The notes beneath the pieces were generated by a model, which searched no databases, was not told the origin of the DNA, and was given only the letters and a program-made list of their open reading frames with translations. A stretch of 64,000 bases of DNA from CAXMNX01 sp964194845. GTDB lineage: Bacteria; Pseudomonadota; Alphaproteobacteria; Rhodobacterales; Rhodobacteraceae. Each line of letters starts with the position of its first letter. The first letter of the stretch is position 1. This document shows, one piece after another, positions 52,149 to 61,521 of this stretch. The stretch covers positions 1-64,000 of the forward strand of contig CAXMNX010000075.1 in the NCBI GenBank assembly GCA_964194845.1. Reading direction: 5' to 3'. A program made the translations under genes and the position numbers.

Positions 52149-54167
52149 TTATTCCGCTGCCAGTTTCCCGGCTTTCCGCGCCTGCGCATTCGCCTGCAAT
52201 TCGCCCATCAAGGGTGACGCGCGCAGGATCGGATTGGTCAGGAAGTGGTCGGTGACCGCCGCACCAAACTCGCCGGTCCCGACACCGCCGGCCTCCACCG
52301 CCTGCCAGTCGTTCTCCGGCACCACGTCGATGCCCTCAAGATGGGGCACGTCTGCGATCAGTTTGGTGCGCAGCGCCGCCAGATCGTCGAATGGCAACGT
52401 CGCATCAAGCTCGGCAGACAACGCCCTGAGAATAGCCCAGTTTTCCTTCGCCTCGCCCGGTGGAAATCCGGCGCGCATCGCCAGTTGGGGTCGTCCTTCG
52501 GTATTGACAAAAAGTCCGTTCTCCTCGGTCCAGGCGGCCGCGGGCAAGATGATATCGGCGCGTTGTGCGCCGCTGTCGCCGTGGCTGCCCTGATAAATAA
52601 CTGTCGGACCCGCCGGAATGTCGATCTCATCTGCGCCAAGGTTAAAAACCGTCGCCGCGCCGCTCAACGCCCCGTCAAGACCACCGGCTGCCACCGCGCC
52701 CAGGTCCAAAGCGCCAACGCGGCTTGCCGCCGTGTGCAGGACCAGTAACTTCGATTCAGTTGCTTCGGCGAAGGCCATGGCATCCGCCAACGCCCCCTTG
52801 CCGCCGTTCCCCGTCAAAGCGCCCATGCCGACGATCACCAGCGTCCGGCGCGACAGCGCATCTTCCGTTGAACCCTCTACAAGCTTGCGCAATCCATCGC
52901 GCCCGGTGCCAAGGTGGAAATAATCATAAGTCAGATCGACGGCCTCGCCGACCACACCGATCTTCGCGCCCTTCGACCAGGCTTTGCGAATGCGCGCGTT
53001 CAGCACCGGCGCTTCGGCGCGCGGGTTGGTGCCGATCAGCATGATCGCCTGTGCGTCGTCGATATCCTCGATCGTCGCGGTCCCGACATAAGCCGACCGG
53101 TTGCCCGCAGGCAACTTCGCGCCATCTGTCCGGCATTCGACTTCGCCACCAAGGCTGCCCACCAGCTCTTTCAGCGCATAAACCGCCTCAACCGGTGCCA
53201 GATCACCGATCAGGCCGGCCACCTTGCCGCCCTTCATCGCCGTTGCCGCCGCCGCCAATGCCTCGCCCCAGCCCGCAGGCCGAAGTTTGCCGTTTTCGCG
53301 AATGTAAGGCATATCAAGTCGCTGCCGCCGAAGCCCGTCCCAGGCATGGCGCGACTTGTCGCTCAGCCACTCCTCGTTCACGCCGTCATGATTTCTGGGC
53401 AGGATCCGCATAACTTCGCGGCCCTTCGCATCGACGCGAATGTTCGATCCCAGCGCGTCCATCACGTCGATGGTCTCGGTCTTGGTTAATTCCCAGGGCC
53501 GCGCCGTGAATGCGTATGGCTTGGATGTCAGCGCGCCCACCGGGCAAAGATCGACGATGTTGCCCTGAAGCTCGCTATCCAGCGTCTGACCCAGATAGGA
53601 CGTGATCTCGGCGTCCTCGCCGCGCCCGGTCTGGCCAAGTTCGGGCATCCCCGCCACTTCCGAGATAAATCGAACGCAGCGCGTGCAGGAAATGCAGCGC
53701 GTCATCGCCGTGCCCACAAGCGGGCCAAGATCCATATTGTCGACCGCGCGCTTCGGCTCGCGGAAACGGCTGAAATCGACGCCGTAAGCCATCGCCTGGT
53801 CTTGCAGGTCGCACTCGCCGCCCTGATCGCAGATCGGGCAATCCAGCGGGTGGTTGATCAGCAGGAATTCCATCACCCCTTCGCGGGCCTTTTTGACCAT
53901 GGGCGACTTTGTCTTGACGATCGGCGGCTGGCCTTCGGGACCGGGGCGCAGATCACGCACCTGCATTGCACAGGATGCGGCCGGTTTCGGCGGCCCGCCC
54001 ACAACCTCGACCAGACACATCCGGCAGTTTCCGGCGATGGTCAGCCGCTCGTGATAACAAAAGCGTGGAATTTCAATTCCGGCCTGTTCGCAAGCCTGAA
54101 TAAGCGTCAGCGCCGGATCAACTTCGACCTCGATGTCGTCGATGAAGATCGTTCTCAGCTCGGACAT
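52149..54167 (-). CDS. nuoG: NADH-quinone oxidoreductase subunit G
   Basis: 672-residue peripheral-arm subunit. N-terminal 2Fe-2S ferredoxin domain (CYHERLTIAGNCRMCLVEV), His-Cys3 4Fe-4S site (HPLDCPICDQGGECDLQ) and a second 4Fe-4S site (CISCTRCVRF), then a molybdopterin-oxidoreductase-like domain without cofactor. Precedes nuoH by 87 bases. Confidence 0.96.
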   Translation of the reverse strand: MSELRTIFIDDIEVEVDPALTLIQACEQAGIEIPRFCYHERLTIAGNCRMCLVEVVGGPPKPAASCAMQVRDLRPGPEGQPPIVKTKSPMVKKAREGVMEFLLINHPLDCPICDQGGECDLQDQAMAYGVDFSRFREPKRAVDNMDLGPLVGTAMTRCISCTRCVRFISEVAGMPELGQTGRGEDAEITSYLGQTLDSELQGNIVDLCPVGALTSKPYAFTARPWELTKTETIDVMDALGSNIRVDAKGREVMRILPRNHDGVNEEWLSDKSRHAWDGLRRQRLDMPYIRENGKLRPAGWGEALAAAATAMKGGKVAGLIGDLAPVEAVYALKELVGSLGGEVECRTDGAKLPAGNRSAYVGTATIEDIDDAQAIMLIGTNPRAEAPVLNARIRKAWSKGAKIGVVGEAVDLTYDYFHLGTGRDGLRKLVEGSTEDALSRRTLVIVGMGALTGNGGKGALADAMAFAEATESKLLVLHTAASRVGALDLGAVAAGGLDGALSGAATVFNLGADEIDIPAGPTVIYQGSHGDSGAQRADIILPAAAWTEENGLFVNTEGRPQLAMRAGFPPGEAKENWAILRALSAELDATLPFDDLAALRTKLIADVPHLEGIDVVPENDWQAVEAGGVGTGEFGAAVTDHFLTNPILRASPLMGELQANAQARKAGKLAAE

Positions 54168-54214
54168 CTGGCTCGCGTTCCCCCGGGGCTTCGCCGCCTC
54201 TGTCCGGGCGACGG

Positions 54215-54616
54215 CTATCTCGCGCGCAGCAGCCTTCCTGCTGCGCTGCCCTTGGCTATTTCTTCACGCCCGACAGTGCAATAGCCTTCGGGATTTTCCG
54301 GCGACGCGCCGCGCTCTGCCAGGTCGGCGCGAATGCGCGTCCTGAGCAATTCTTTCTCGGCCTTGTTTTCGGTCAATTCTTCGATTTGGTCGTCCGAATA
54401 CCCGGCATTGCGGGCATATTTCTCCAACGCTTTTAGATACCTGTAGGCCCGGAAAAAGCGCGCATCAATGCCGTCGCATTTCTTGCGCAGCTCGTCAGCC
54501 AGGCCAATAGAATAAAATCCACCGATCACCGTTCGATTTTCATGCAAAGGCTGCAATGCCAGTGCGGGCGCGCCAAGCAGCAACGCCGTTGCCACGGGAA
54601 TAATAATTTGTCGCAT
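54215..54616 (-). CDS. DUF5333 domain-containing secreted protein
   Basis: A 133-residue protein with a signal peptide (about 1-20, ALLLGAPALA). The mature part, ending in EEIAKGSAAGRLLRAR with a GYC segment before it, follows the DUF5333 pattern that I recall from the same place in Rhodobacteraceae nuo clusters. Two cysteines may form a disulfide. Lies 47 bases upstream of nuoG. Confidence 0.75.
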   Translation of the reverse strand: MRQIIIPVATALLLGAPALALQPLHENRTVIGGFYSIGLADELRKKCDGIDARFFRAYRYLKALEKYARNAGYSDDQIEELTENKAEKELLRTRIRADLAERGASPENPEGYCTVGREEIAKGSAAGRLLRAR

Positions 54617-54762
54617 ATGTCAGTGTCACTCTTGCCTCGGTCACCAAAAGGCGTCCCGCACGGCGCCCTTTGCCGAGATATAGGAAAGTTGCGACAGTAT
54701 TGGGAGGCAATTCACACGGGCACGGCAGGAACGCGCCAGTCTTGTAATACTTTGTGATTTAC

Positions 54763-54999
54763 TCAGGCGCGTCTATCCTTCGCGCTCAGCCGCCATGTAT
54801 CCATGATATTCTCGATCATCGGTATGGCCGCGAGCGAGATAAAGGGCACCGTAAACGCAGTTGAAATCAATATTTCAAACCAAAGCGGAAAATCGAACCC
54901 GAACCAGGTCAATCCATAGCTGACGCCCAGCGCGCTGGGATACACGCAGGCCCAGATCAGAAAGTTCTGAAGTATGATTTCCCTGCCCGGCATTCCCAC
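54763..54999 (-). CDS. Small two-helix membrane protein
   Basis: 78-residue protein with two hydrophobic segments (about 10-32 and 38-60) and a charged C-terminus. The pattern resembles small DUF2798-like membrane proteins, but this is not certain. In the nuo cluster between the DUF3291 and DUF5333 genes. Confidence 0.6.
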   Translation of the reverse strand: MGMPGREIILQNFLIWACVYPSALGVSYGLTWFGFDFPLWFEILISTAFTVPFISLAAIPMIENIMDTWRLSAKDRRA

Positions 55000-55091
55000 A
55001 CCTTTCCTGAGTGCTAAGGATTACCGAGGACACCCGCCCGCGCGAAGCAGAATATGGTTAACTGGTAAATGCGAAGCTAACGCCAGACCCG

Positions 55092-55577
55092 CTACTCCGC
55101 TGCCGCGCGGCACCCCTGAGCCCGCCAAAGCCTCGCTTCCGGCAGGAAATCCCAACCGAAGGCTTCCGCCGTATTCCCATCCGCGCGAAGGCGGTCCAGA
55201 CGCTGAAGCCCTTCGTCCAGCGTCGGCTGATGCCCTTTTTCAACCCACCACATGACAAAATCCATCTTGCCCAGCAATTCGAACCATTCCAACCGGCGTT
55301 CATAAAACTGCCGATGGACCGTATTCCAGACAAAGTCCTCCAGCGTCTCAACGCTTTCCCAGACGGTCAGATTTGCAACAAATTGCGGATCGTCGCCGAT
55401 GTTGTTCTCGGTGTTCCCGGTTCCCGGTTCGCCCGAACCTTCCATCATCCAGACAAACCCCGGCATCCGCTTGCCAAGGCCATTCACCCGATCAAGAGCG
55501 CCCATAAACTCGGCCACACGAGGATCGTCCGTGGGTGCGATCAGGCGGCCGATGTTCAGCTCAGCAAGATGTCTCAA
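55092..55577 (-). CDS. DUF3291 domain-containing protein
   Basis: The 161-residue product begins LRHLAELNIGRLIAP, using a TTG at 55577; a longer frame to 55712 would overlap the MAPEG gene by 62 bases with nonsense sequence. The motif region FVANLTVWESVETLEDFVW and WWVEKGHQPTLDEGLQRLD is that of the DUF3291 family (dimeric alpha-beta barrel-like, related to monooxygenase folds). No known substrate. Confidence 0.82.
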   Translation of the reverse strand: MRHLAELNIGRLIAPTDDPRVAEFMGALDRVNGLGKRMPGFVWMMEGSGEPGTGNTENNIGDDPQFVANLTVWESVETLEDFVWNTVHRQFYERRLEWFELLGKMDFVMWWVEKGHQPTLDEGLQRLDRLRADGNTAEAFGWDFLPEARLWRAQGCRAAAE

Positions 55578-55650
55578 GCGCTCATCACGTGAAGAGTTGC
55601 AATTTTCCCAAGGCGACAATCCGGGCGCGTTCGCAGTCGGCCAAATGAAT

Positions 55651-56067
55651 TCAGAATACAGCAACCACGCCAAAAACCGCCAAAAGAGCCATGCAGGCCC
55701 ACCCGAACACATAGGTAAACGATCGCACGCCGCTATGTGGCTTGCCGATGCCGCGTAGATGCAAAAATAGCATCAGAAGGCGGCTAACCAGGACCAGCGA
55801 CGCCAAAAGGTTTACCCAGAATGGACTTGCACCCGCGATCATCGCCACAACGGTGACCGCAATGAATACCGGCAACGTCTCAGCGCCGTTCAGATACGCC
55901 CGATGTAACCGATAGGTTTTGTTGGAATAATCCTCTGGTGGTGTTGCTCCCGATTCAACGCCCGCAGCGCCCTTGGACAGCGCGATAAGCGGTGAAAGCG
56001 CCAAAAGGATCACCGCAAACAGTGCGATCGAGATCAAGGCGTGGCCGTACTCTGCAAATTGTTCCAT
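55651..56067 (-). CDS. MAPEG family membrane protein
   Basis: A 138-residue protein with four hydrophobic helices; RLHRAYLNGAETLPVFIAVT is the MAPEG (membrane-associated eicosanoid/glutathione) signature with the conserved N-x-x-E. Bacterial members are of unknown substrate, possibly glutathione-dependent. Embedded in the nuo cluster. Confidence 0.86.
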   Translation of the reverse strand: MEQFAEYGHALISIALFAVILLALSPLIALSKGAAGVESGATPPEDYSNKTYRLHRAYLNGAETLPVFIAVTVVAMIAGASPFWVNLLASLVLVSRLLMLFLHLRGIGKPHSGVRSFTYVFGWACMALLAVFGVVAVF

Positions 56068-56094
56068 TTTGTCCTCTCAATTCTCGTTTAGATG

Positions 56095-56511
56095 TCAGCG
56101 CTTCATGCAACGCCCCGAAAACACCATGTCCGAACCATCCCGCGTAAACGCCCAGTCGTTGGTCTCAGGGTCGATCACCCAATCAACATCCGATCCGCCA
56201 TATGTCGGCAGGCAATACCGCGTCGCCCGGAACCGCACGCTTTCGCGCACTTGGTTCACCGTCGCCCCACCGGCGCGCGCGCGCACCGTGAAATCACGCC
56301 GGTCCTCGCCGCGCAGAAGCTGGGCGCGGAAATCAAGCGGTGCCGACGGTGATCCCTCACCAGCTCCGCCAAATCCAGAGCTGCCACTTATCGAGTCAAA
56401 GCCCGAACTGCCGCCAAGTGAATCGCCAATGCCTGAGCTACCACTCAGCGAATCAAACCCGCCGCAGCCCGTCAGTGCGACGAAAAACATTGCTGAGACC
56501 AGGGCCCGCAA
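56095..56511 (-). CDS. Lipoprotein with Gly/Ser-Phe repeats
   Basis: The TTG at 56511 with GGAG seven bases upstream gives a 138-residue protein beginning with a lipoprotein signal, lipobox ALTGC. A linker of imperfect GSSGFDSLSG-like repeats (about 20-50) leads to a small domain with two cysteines (YCLPTYGGSDVDWVIDPE). A GTG at 56535 would add eight residues inside nuoF. No family recognised. Confidence 0.72.
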   Translation of the reverse strand: MRALVSAMFFVALTGCGGFDSLSGSSGIGDSLGGSSGFDSISGSSGFGGAGEGSPSAPLDFRAQLLRGEDRRDFTVRARAGGATVNQVRESVRFRATRYCLPTYGGSDVDWVIDPETNDWAFTRDGSDMVFSGRCMKR

Positions 56512-56515
56512 GGGT

Positions 56516-57814
56516 CTACTCCGCCGCAACGGCACTAACGCCGCCGCTTCGTTTTGCCTTGATCCGATCCTCGATCTCGTCCCGGAAATGCCGGATCAGC
56601 CCCTGGATCGGCCAGGCCGCAGCGTCGCCCAGCGCGCAGATCGTGTGGCCCTCGACCTGCTTTGTGACATCCAGCAGCATGTCAATTTCTTCGGGATCGG
56701 CCTCGCCAGTGACCAGCCGCTCCATGACCCGCATCATCCAGCCCGTGCCCTCGCGGCACGGTGTGCATTGGCCGCAACTTTCGTGCTTATAGAACTTCGC
56801 CAACCGCCAGATCGCTTTCACAATATCGGTCGACTGATCCATCACGATCACCGCCGCCGTTCCCAGACCCGACCGCTGTTCGCGCAGCCAGTCGAAATCC
56901 ATGATGCACTCGTCCTTCATGATCTTGCCCGGCAGACACGGCACCGAAGACCCGCCCGGGATCACCGCTTTCAGATTGTCCCAACCGCCGCGAATACCGC
57001 CGCAATGGCGCTCGATCAGCTCTTCAAACGAAATCGACATCGCCTCTTCGACGACACAAGGGTTATTCACATGCCCCGAGACCGCGAAAAGCTTTGTGCC
57101 CGCGTTGTTGGGTCGCCCAAAGCCCGCGAACCAATCGGGACCGCGCCGCAGGATCGTCGGCACCACCGCAATCGATTCAACGTTGTTCACAGTAGTCGGG
57201 CAGCCATAAAGCCCCGCGCCTGCCGGAAACGGCGGCTTCATGCGCGGCATACCTTTGCGGCCTTCAAGGCTTTCCAGAAGTGCTGTTTCCTCGCCGCAGA
57301 TATAGGCCCCGGCCCCATGATGCAGATAAAGATCGAAATCCCAACCCGACCCGGCGGCATTCGGTCCCAACAGACCGGCGTCATAGCATTCGTCGATGGC
57401 GTTTTGCAGCGCCTCTTTCTCGCGAATGTATTCGCCCCGAATATAGATATAACAGGCGTTTGCCTTCATCGCGAAAGACGCGATCAGGCAGCCTTCGATC
57501 AGCGTATGCGGATCATGGCGCATAATCTCGCGGTCCTTGCAGGTGCCGGGCTCGCTCTCGTCGGCATTCACTACCAGATAGGCCGGGCGCCCGTCGGACT
57601 CCTTGGGCATGAACGACCACTTCAGCCCGGTGGGAAAACCGGCACCGCCACGCCCACGCAGCCCGCTTGCCTTCATCTGCTCAACGATCCAGTCGCGACC
57701 CTTCTGGATGATCGCGGCGGTCCCATCCCAATGCCCGCGCGCCTTCGCACCCACCAGAGTCCGGTCGTGCATCCCGTAAAGGTTTGTGAAAATGCGATCC
57801 TTGTCGTCCAGCAT
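56516..57814 (-). CDS. nuoF: NADH-quinone oxidoreductase subunit F
   Basis: NADH-oxidising subunit, 432 residues. FMN/NADH-binding GLRGRGGAGFPTGLKW and GAGAYICGEETALLESLEG, and the 4Fe-4S (N3) site ESCGQCTPCREGT with a distal Cys in HTICALGD. The ATG at 57814 is the homologous start. Confidence 0.96.
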   Translation of the reverse strand: MLDDKDRIFTNLYGMHDRTLVGAKARGHWDGTAAIIQKGRDWIVEQMKASGLRGRGGAGFPTGLKWSFMPKESDGRPAYLVVNADESEPGTCKDREIMRHDPHTLIEGCLIASFAMKANACYIYIRGEYIREKEALQNAIDECYDAGLLGPNAAGSGWDFDLYLHHGAGAYICGEETALLESLEGRKGMPRMKPPFPAGAGLYGCPTTVNNVESIAVVPTILRRGPDWFAGFGRPNNAGTKLFAVSGHVNNPCVVEEAMSISFEELIERHCGGIRGGWDNLKAVIPGGSSVPCLPGKIMKDECIMDFDWLREQRSGLGTAAVIVMDQSTDIVKAIWRLAKFYKHESCGQCTPCREGTGWMMRVMERLVTGEADPEEIDMLLDVTKQVEGHTICALGDAAAWPIQGLIRHFRDEIEDRIKAKRSGGVSAVAAE

Positions 57815-57847
57815 GTTTATCCCTTGCACTCTGCCATCTGGCAGCGG

Positions 57848-58075
57848 TCAGTTATCTTCGCGGCGCTTGCGCCAGATTTGCCATGTCACGATCAGTGCCC
57901 AAAGAAAACCCGCCAGCGCTAAGAGATCCAGCAGAAAAACGTATCGCTCGGGCCATCCAAGACGCCCGCCCAGCCACTGAAGCGCTACCCAAAGGATCAT
58001 CGTCCCGGCGATGACAAGGGCGACCAGCCGCCCCTGCCGCGACACGGCCTTGTCGATCTCAGGTCGTTCGCTCAT
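57848..58075 (-). CDS. DUF5337 domain-containing membrane protein
   Basis: A 75-residue protein from the ATG at 58075 with two membrane helices (about 17-36 and 44-64) and a basic end, WQIWRKRRE. The sequence and its place between nuoE and nuoF match DUF5337 of Rhodobacteraceae. Possibly a complex I accessory; function not known. Confidence 0.8.
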   Translation of the reverse strand: MSERPEIDKAVSRQGRLVALVIAGTMILWVALQWLGGRLGWPERYVFLLDLLALAGFLWALIVTWQIWRKRREDN

Positions 58076-58120
58076 CGCGTTCAACACGATTGCGGGTCAC
58101 GGGCCCTGGCACCAGGTGCG

Positions 58121-58879
58121 TCAATAAACGTCGCCACCCTCCACCCGCTTAGAAAACTCGGTTTCGCCTCCGGCTGCCAGTGTTTTCGCCTGCCCGACCC
58201 AATTGTCGCGCGATACCCGTCCGGGAAAGCCCGGCAGGTTTGCGTTCACCCAGGCCACCTCGTCAGCCGTCCAGGCTGCGACCTGATCGAAATGCCAGAA
58301 ACCCATGGAATTTATTTGTTTCTCAAGCTTCGGCCCGACCCCTTTGATCATTTTCAGATCATCCGCGTGACCGCCGCGCGGCGCGTCAAGCCCGCCAGGC
58401 CGCGTGCCTTCGCCGGTTCCTTCCCCAACACCGTCGCCGTCGTAATCTTCCAAGGCAGCCGCTGCTACGGACGGTTCAGGCTCGGGTTCCGGCGCTGGTT
58501 CAGGCTCAGGCACTGGATCAGGCTCGGGCGCAAGTTCCGGTTCCGGCGCAGGGTCTGCATGCGCGAGCGAAGGCGCAGCCGCTGCGGAATCCCCGGCGTC
58601 GCCGCCGCCCGGCGCACGGGCGTCGCCGATCTTGCCCTTCACTTCGACCGCTTTATCTTCAATCTTCCTTTTCGCCGCCTGCGACCATTCCATTCCCAGC
58701 GTGGTCATCAGGAAAAGATAGATCAGTGCGGCAATAATCAAAGCAAAGATCAATGCAAACAAGACCGCCGCCAGAAATCCGCGTCCGCCGATCAGCATGT
58801 GATAGACCAGCGCAAGCACGAACATCCCAAAAGAAAAGACCGCGAGCAGGCCCAAAGAATTGTTTTCTGGTCGGTTCAT
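58121..58879 (-). CDS. Membrane protein with C-terminal helix-hairpin-helix domain
   Basis: 252 residues: two N-terminal membrane helices (about 10-30 and 36-60), a basic amphipathic stretch, a Pro/Glu/Ala-rich linker (about 108-140) and a C-terminal domain (172-236) with IKGVGPKLEKQINSMGF, a helix-hairpin-helix-like fold. The same domain, about three quarters identical, ends the NuoE protein encoded just upstream. It probably anchors or docks to complex I or its assembly. Role unproven. Confidence 0.8.
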   Translation of the reverse strand: MNRPENNSLGLLAVFSFGMFVLALVYHMLIGGRGFLAAVLFALIFALIIAALIYLFLMTTLGMEWSQAAKRKIEDKAVEVKGKIGDARAPGGGDAGDSAAAAPSLAHADPAPEPELAPEPDPVPEPEPAPEPEPEPSVAAAALEDYDGDGVGEGTGEGTRPGGLDAPRGGHADDLKMIKGVGPKLEKQINSMGFWHFDQVAAWTADEVAWVNANLPGFPGRVSRDNWVGQAKTLAAGGETEFSKRVEGGDVY

Positions 58880-59018
58880 GACCGGACATCCTCCCTGTAA
58901 ATTTACCGGACAACACTAGCAGGAAATCCGCGCCTGCCAAACGTTCAGATAGGGGAATTGTTCTGGACACGCCGCATTTTTAAACGTTGCCGTCATCAAC
59001 CTTCTTCGAAAATGCGGT

Positions 59019-60086
59019 TTAGTCACCGGCAGCCAGCGTCTTCGCCTGGCTCACCCACTCATCGCGCGTCACCCGCCCCTTGAAACCTTTCAGGTTGCCG
59101 TCGACCCAGGCAATCTCGGCCCCAGTCCATGCCGCGACTTGATTGAAGTGGAAAAAGCCCATTGAATTCAAAAGCTTCTCCATCTTCGGCCCAACGCCCT
59201 TTATCCGTTTCAAATCGTCGGCTTGCCCGTCTACGGCTTGCGCCAGACCTGCCGGACGGGGCCCACCAGATGCGACATCCCGCGCGGCTTCGGGCTGCGC
59301 CGCAGCCGCAGGTTCAGGCACTTCCGGCTCAGCAATCACGGCGACTTCGGCAGGCGCATCCGCCGCAAATACCCCACTACCATCACGCCAAGGTGCCTTC
59401 AGCGCCACCTCGGTGCCATCGATCCGCTTCACTGTATCGCCAAGATCCACGGCAAGCTGCACGCTCGCATTGTATTGCGGCTTGCCACTTTCATACGCCT
59501 TCAGGCTGGTCAGCCCCGCCGCCGGCTCGGCCGCATAACGCCCGTTCTGCGGCCCCGGCACCGGCACCTTGCCCGCCGCCAATTCGTCAATGATCTCGCC
59601 CAGCTGTTTCGCTGTCAGATCCTCGTAATAGTCCTTGCCGATCTGCGCCATCGGCGCATTCGCGCAAGACCCCAGACACTCGACCTCTTCCCAGCTGAAC
59701 TTGCCGTCGCTTGAAACCTCGTGCGCATTCCCCGCAATCTTTTCGCGGCAAACGCCGATCAGGTCCTCGGCACCGCAGATCATGCACGACGTCGTGCCGC
59801 AGATCTGAATATTCGCCACCGATCCCACCGGTTTCAGCTGAAACATGAAGTAAAACGTCGCAACCTCAAGCGCCCGGATATAAGCCAGCCCAAGCTTGCC
59901 CGCCACATGCTCGATCGCTGGCCGCGAAAGCCACCCCTCCTGCTCCTGCGCACGCCAGAGCAGCGGGATGATCGCAGATGCCTCCCGCCCTTCGGGATAC
60001 TTCGAGATCTGAGCCTCGGCCCACGCCAGATTTGCAGGCGTAAAGGCGAAAGCGTCGGGTTGGGTGGGGTGAAGTCGGCGAAGCAT
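59019..60086 (-). CDS. nuoE: NADH-quinone oxidoreductase subunit E with C-terminal HhH extension
   Basis: 355 residues, about twice the usual NuoE length. Residues 1-175 are the thioredoxin-like 2Fe-2S domain with ligands Cys96, Cys101, Cys137 and Cys141 (CGTTSC, CLGSC). A linker rich in Ala/Pro/Glu (about 240-288) leads to a helix-hairpin-helix-like domain (289-353, IKGVGPKMEKLLNSMGF). This extension is seen in Rhodobacteraceae NuoE. Starts four bases after the small membrane protein gene. Confidence 0.94.
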   Translation of the reverse strand: MLRRLHPTQPDAFAFTPANLAWAEAQISKYPEGREASAIIPLLWRAQEQEGWLSRPAIEHVAGKLGLAYIRALEVATFYFMFQLKPVGSVANIQICGTTSCMICGAEDLIGVCREKIAGNAHEVSSDGKFSWEEVECLGSCANAPMAQIGKDYYEDLTAKQLGEIIDELAAGKVPVPGPQNGRYAAEPAAGLTSLKAYESGKPQYNASVQLAVDLGDTVKRIDGTEVALKAPWRDGSGVFAADAPAEVAVIAEPEVPEPAAAAQPEAARDVASGGPRPAGLAQAVDGQADDLKRIKGVGPKMEKLLNSMGFFHFNQVAAWTGAEIAWVDGNLKGFKGRVTRDEWVSQAKTLAAGD

Positions 60087-60090
60087 TTAT

Positions 60091-60312
60091 CTATCCCATC
60101 GAGTCTTTAACCGCACCAATTCCAATGCCAATGGCTGCGAATGTTAATATAGGGAGTGGGAGCCGCAGAAAATGCGCTCCAACATAGTCACTGACATTCT
60201 GTCCAAGGACGTCTCTAAATGCGCTTAAATGAAACGCATCCAAGTTGGCGGCAAGGAAGACGGCCGCGCCGACCCCCGCTCCAACTTGGCTCAGCCTAGT
60301 TGCAGTGCTCAC
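60091..60312 (-). CDS. Small membrane protein between nuoD and nuoE
   Basis: 73 residues from a GTG at 60312 that overlaps the nuoD stop (GTGA). Two hydrophobic segments (about 8-22 and 51-67). No family recognised. The coupling to nuoD makes translation likely. Confidence 0.6.
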   Translation of the reverse strand: MSTATRLSQVGAGVGAAVFLAANLDAFHLSAFRDVLGQNVSDYVGAHFLRLPLPILTFAAIGIGIGAVKDSMG

Positions 60313-61517
60313 CGATCAATCTCCCCGAACACCACATCCATCGTGCCGATAATCGCCGCCACATCCGCTAGCTGATGCCCCTTCGCGACGTGGTCCATCG
60401 CCTGCAAATGCGGGAATCCGGGCGCGCGGATCTTGGCTCGATAGGGCCGGTTTGACCCGTCCGCCACCAGATACACGCCAAACTCGCCCTTTGGCGCTTC
60501 GACGGCGGCGTAAACCTCGCCTTCCGGCACATGGAACCCTTCGGTATATAACTTGAAATGGTGGATCAGCGCCTCCATCGAGGTCTTCATCTCACCCCGC
60601 GCAGGCGGCGTCATCTTGCCCTTTGCCATCACTGCGCCCGGCTCTGCCCGCAGCTTCTCACAGGCCTGCTTAATGATACCCACACTTTCCGTCATCTCGG
60701 CCATCCGGCAGAGATACCGGTCATAGCAATCGCCGTTCTTGCCCACCGGGATCTGAAACTCGAACTCGTCATAGCATTCGTAAGGCTGCGCGCGCCGCAG
60801 ATCCCAGGCCATGCCCGATCCGCGCACCATCACACCGGAAAACGCCCAATCCAGCGCTTCCTGCTCGGTGACAATGCAGATATCGACGTTTCGCTGCTTG
60901 AAGATCCGGTTTTCCGTCAAAAGCCCGTCGATATCGGCCAGAACGCCGGGAAACTCATCGGCCCATGTGTCGATATCGTCGATCAGATCAGGTGGCAGGT
61001 CCTGATGCACACCGCCGGGGCGGAAATAGGCGGCATGAAGCCGCGCCCCGCAGGCACGTTCATAGAAAACCATCAGCTTTTCGCGCTCTTCGAACCCCCA
61101 CAGGGGCGGCGTCAGCGCGCCCACGTCCAGCGCCTGCGTCGTCACATTCAGCAAATGGTTCAGCACCCGCCCGATCTCGCAATAAAGCACCCGGATCAGC
61201 TGTGCCCGGCGCGGCACTTCGGTGCCGGTCAGCTTCTCGATCGCCAGACACCAGGCGTGCTCCTGGTTCATCGGCGCGACATAGTCCAACCGGTCGAAAT
61301 ACGGCAGGTTTTGCAAGTAAGTCCGGCTTTCCATTAACTTTTCAGTGCCGCGATGCAAAAGCCCGATATGCGGATCGCAACGTTCGACAATTTCGCCATC
61401 CAACTCAAGTACAAGACGCAAAACACCATGGGCCGCAGGATGTTGCGGCCCGAAGTTGATGTTAAAATTTCGGATCTTCTGCTCGCCCGTCTGGTCGTCT
61501 TCGAACTTGCCGTCCAT
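60309..61517 (-). CDS. nuoD: NADH-quinone oxidoreductase subunit D
   Basis: 402-residue 49-kDa-type subunit forming the quinone site with NuoB. FGPQHPAAHGVLRLVLELDG, the histidine-bearing GLLHRGTEKLME and the C-terminal DVVFGEIDR end are diagnostic. ATG at 61517 preferred over the adjacent GTG (61520). Directly follows the sulfotransferase gene. Confidence 0.96.
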   Translation of the reverse strand: MDGKFEDDQTGEQKIRNFNINFGPQHPAAHGVLRLVLELDGEIVERCDPHIGLLHRGTEKLMESRTYLQNLPYFDRLDYVAPMNQEHAWCLAIEKLTGTEVPRRAQLIRVLYCEIGRVLNHLLNVTTQALDVGALTPPLWGFEEREKLMVFYERACGARLHAAYFRPGGVHQDLPPDLIDDIDTWADEFPGVLADIDGLLTENRIFKQRNVDICIVTEQEALDWAFSGVMVRGSGMAWDLRRAQPYECYDEFEFQIPVGKNGDCYDRYLCRMAEMTESVGIIKQACEKLRAEPGAVMAKGKMTPPARGEMKTSMEALIHHFKLYTEGFHVPEGEVYAAVEAPKGEFGVYLVADGSNRPYRAKIRAPGFPHLQAMDHVAKGHQLADVAAIIGTMDVVFGEIDR

Positions 61518-61521
61518 CACG

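Noticed and set aside
55973..57922. 649-codon plus-strand frame over nuoF and the adjacent lipoprotein
   Set aside because: Antisense to nuoF, whose FMN and Fe-S motifs are intact; composition is Arg/His/Pro-rich and unlike a protein.
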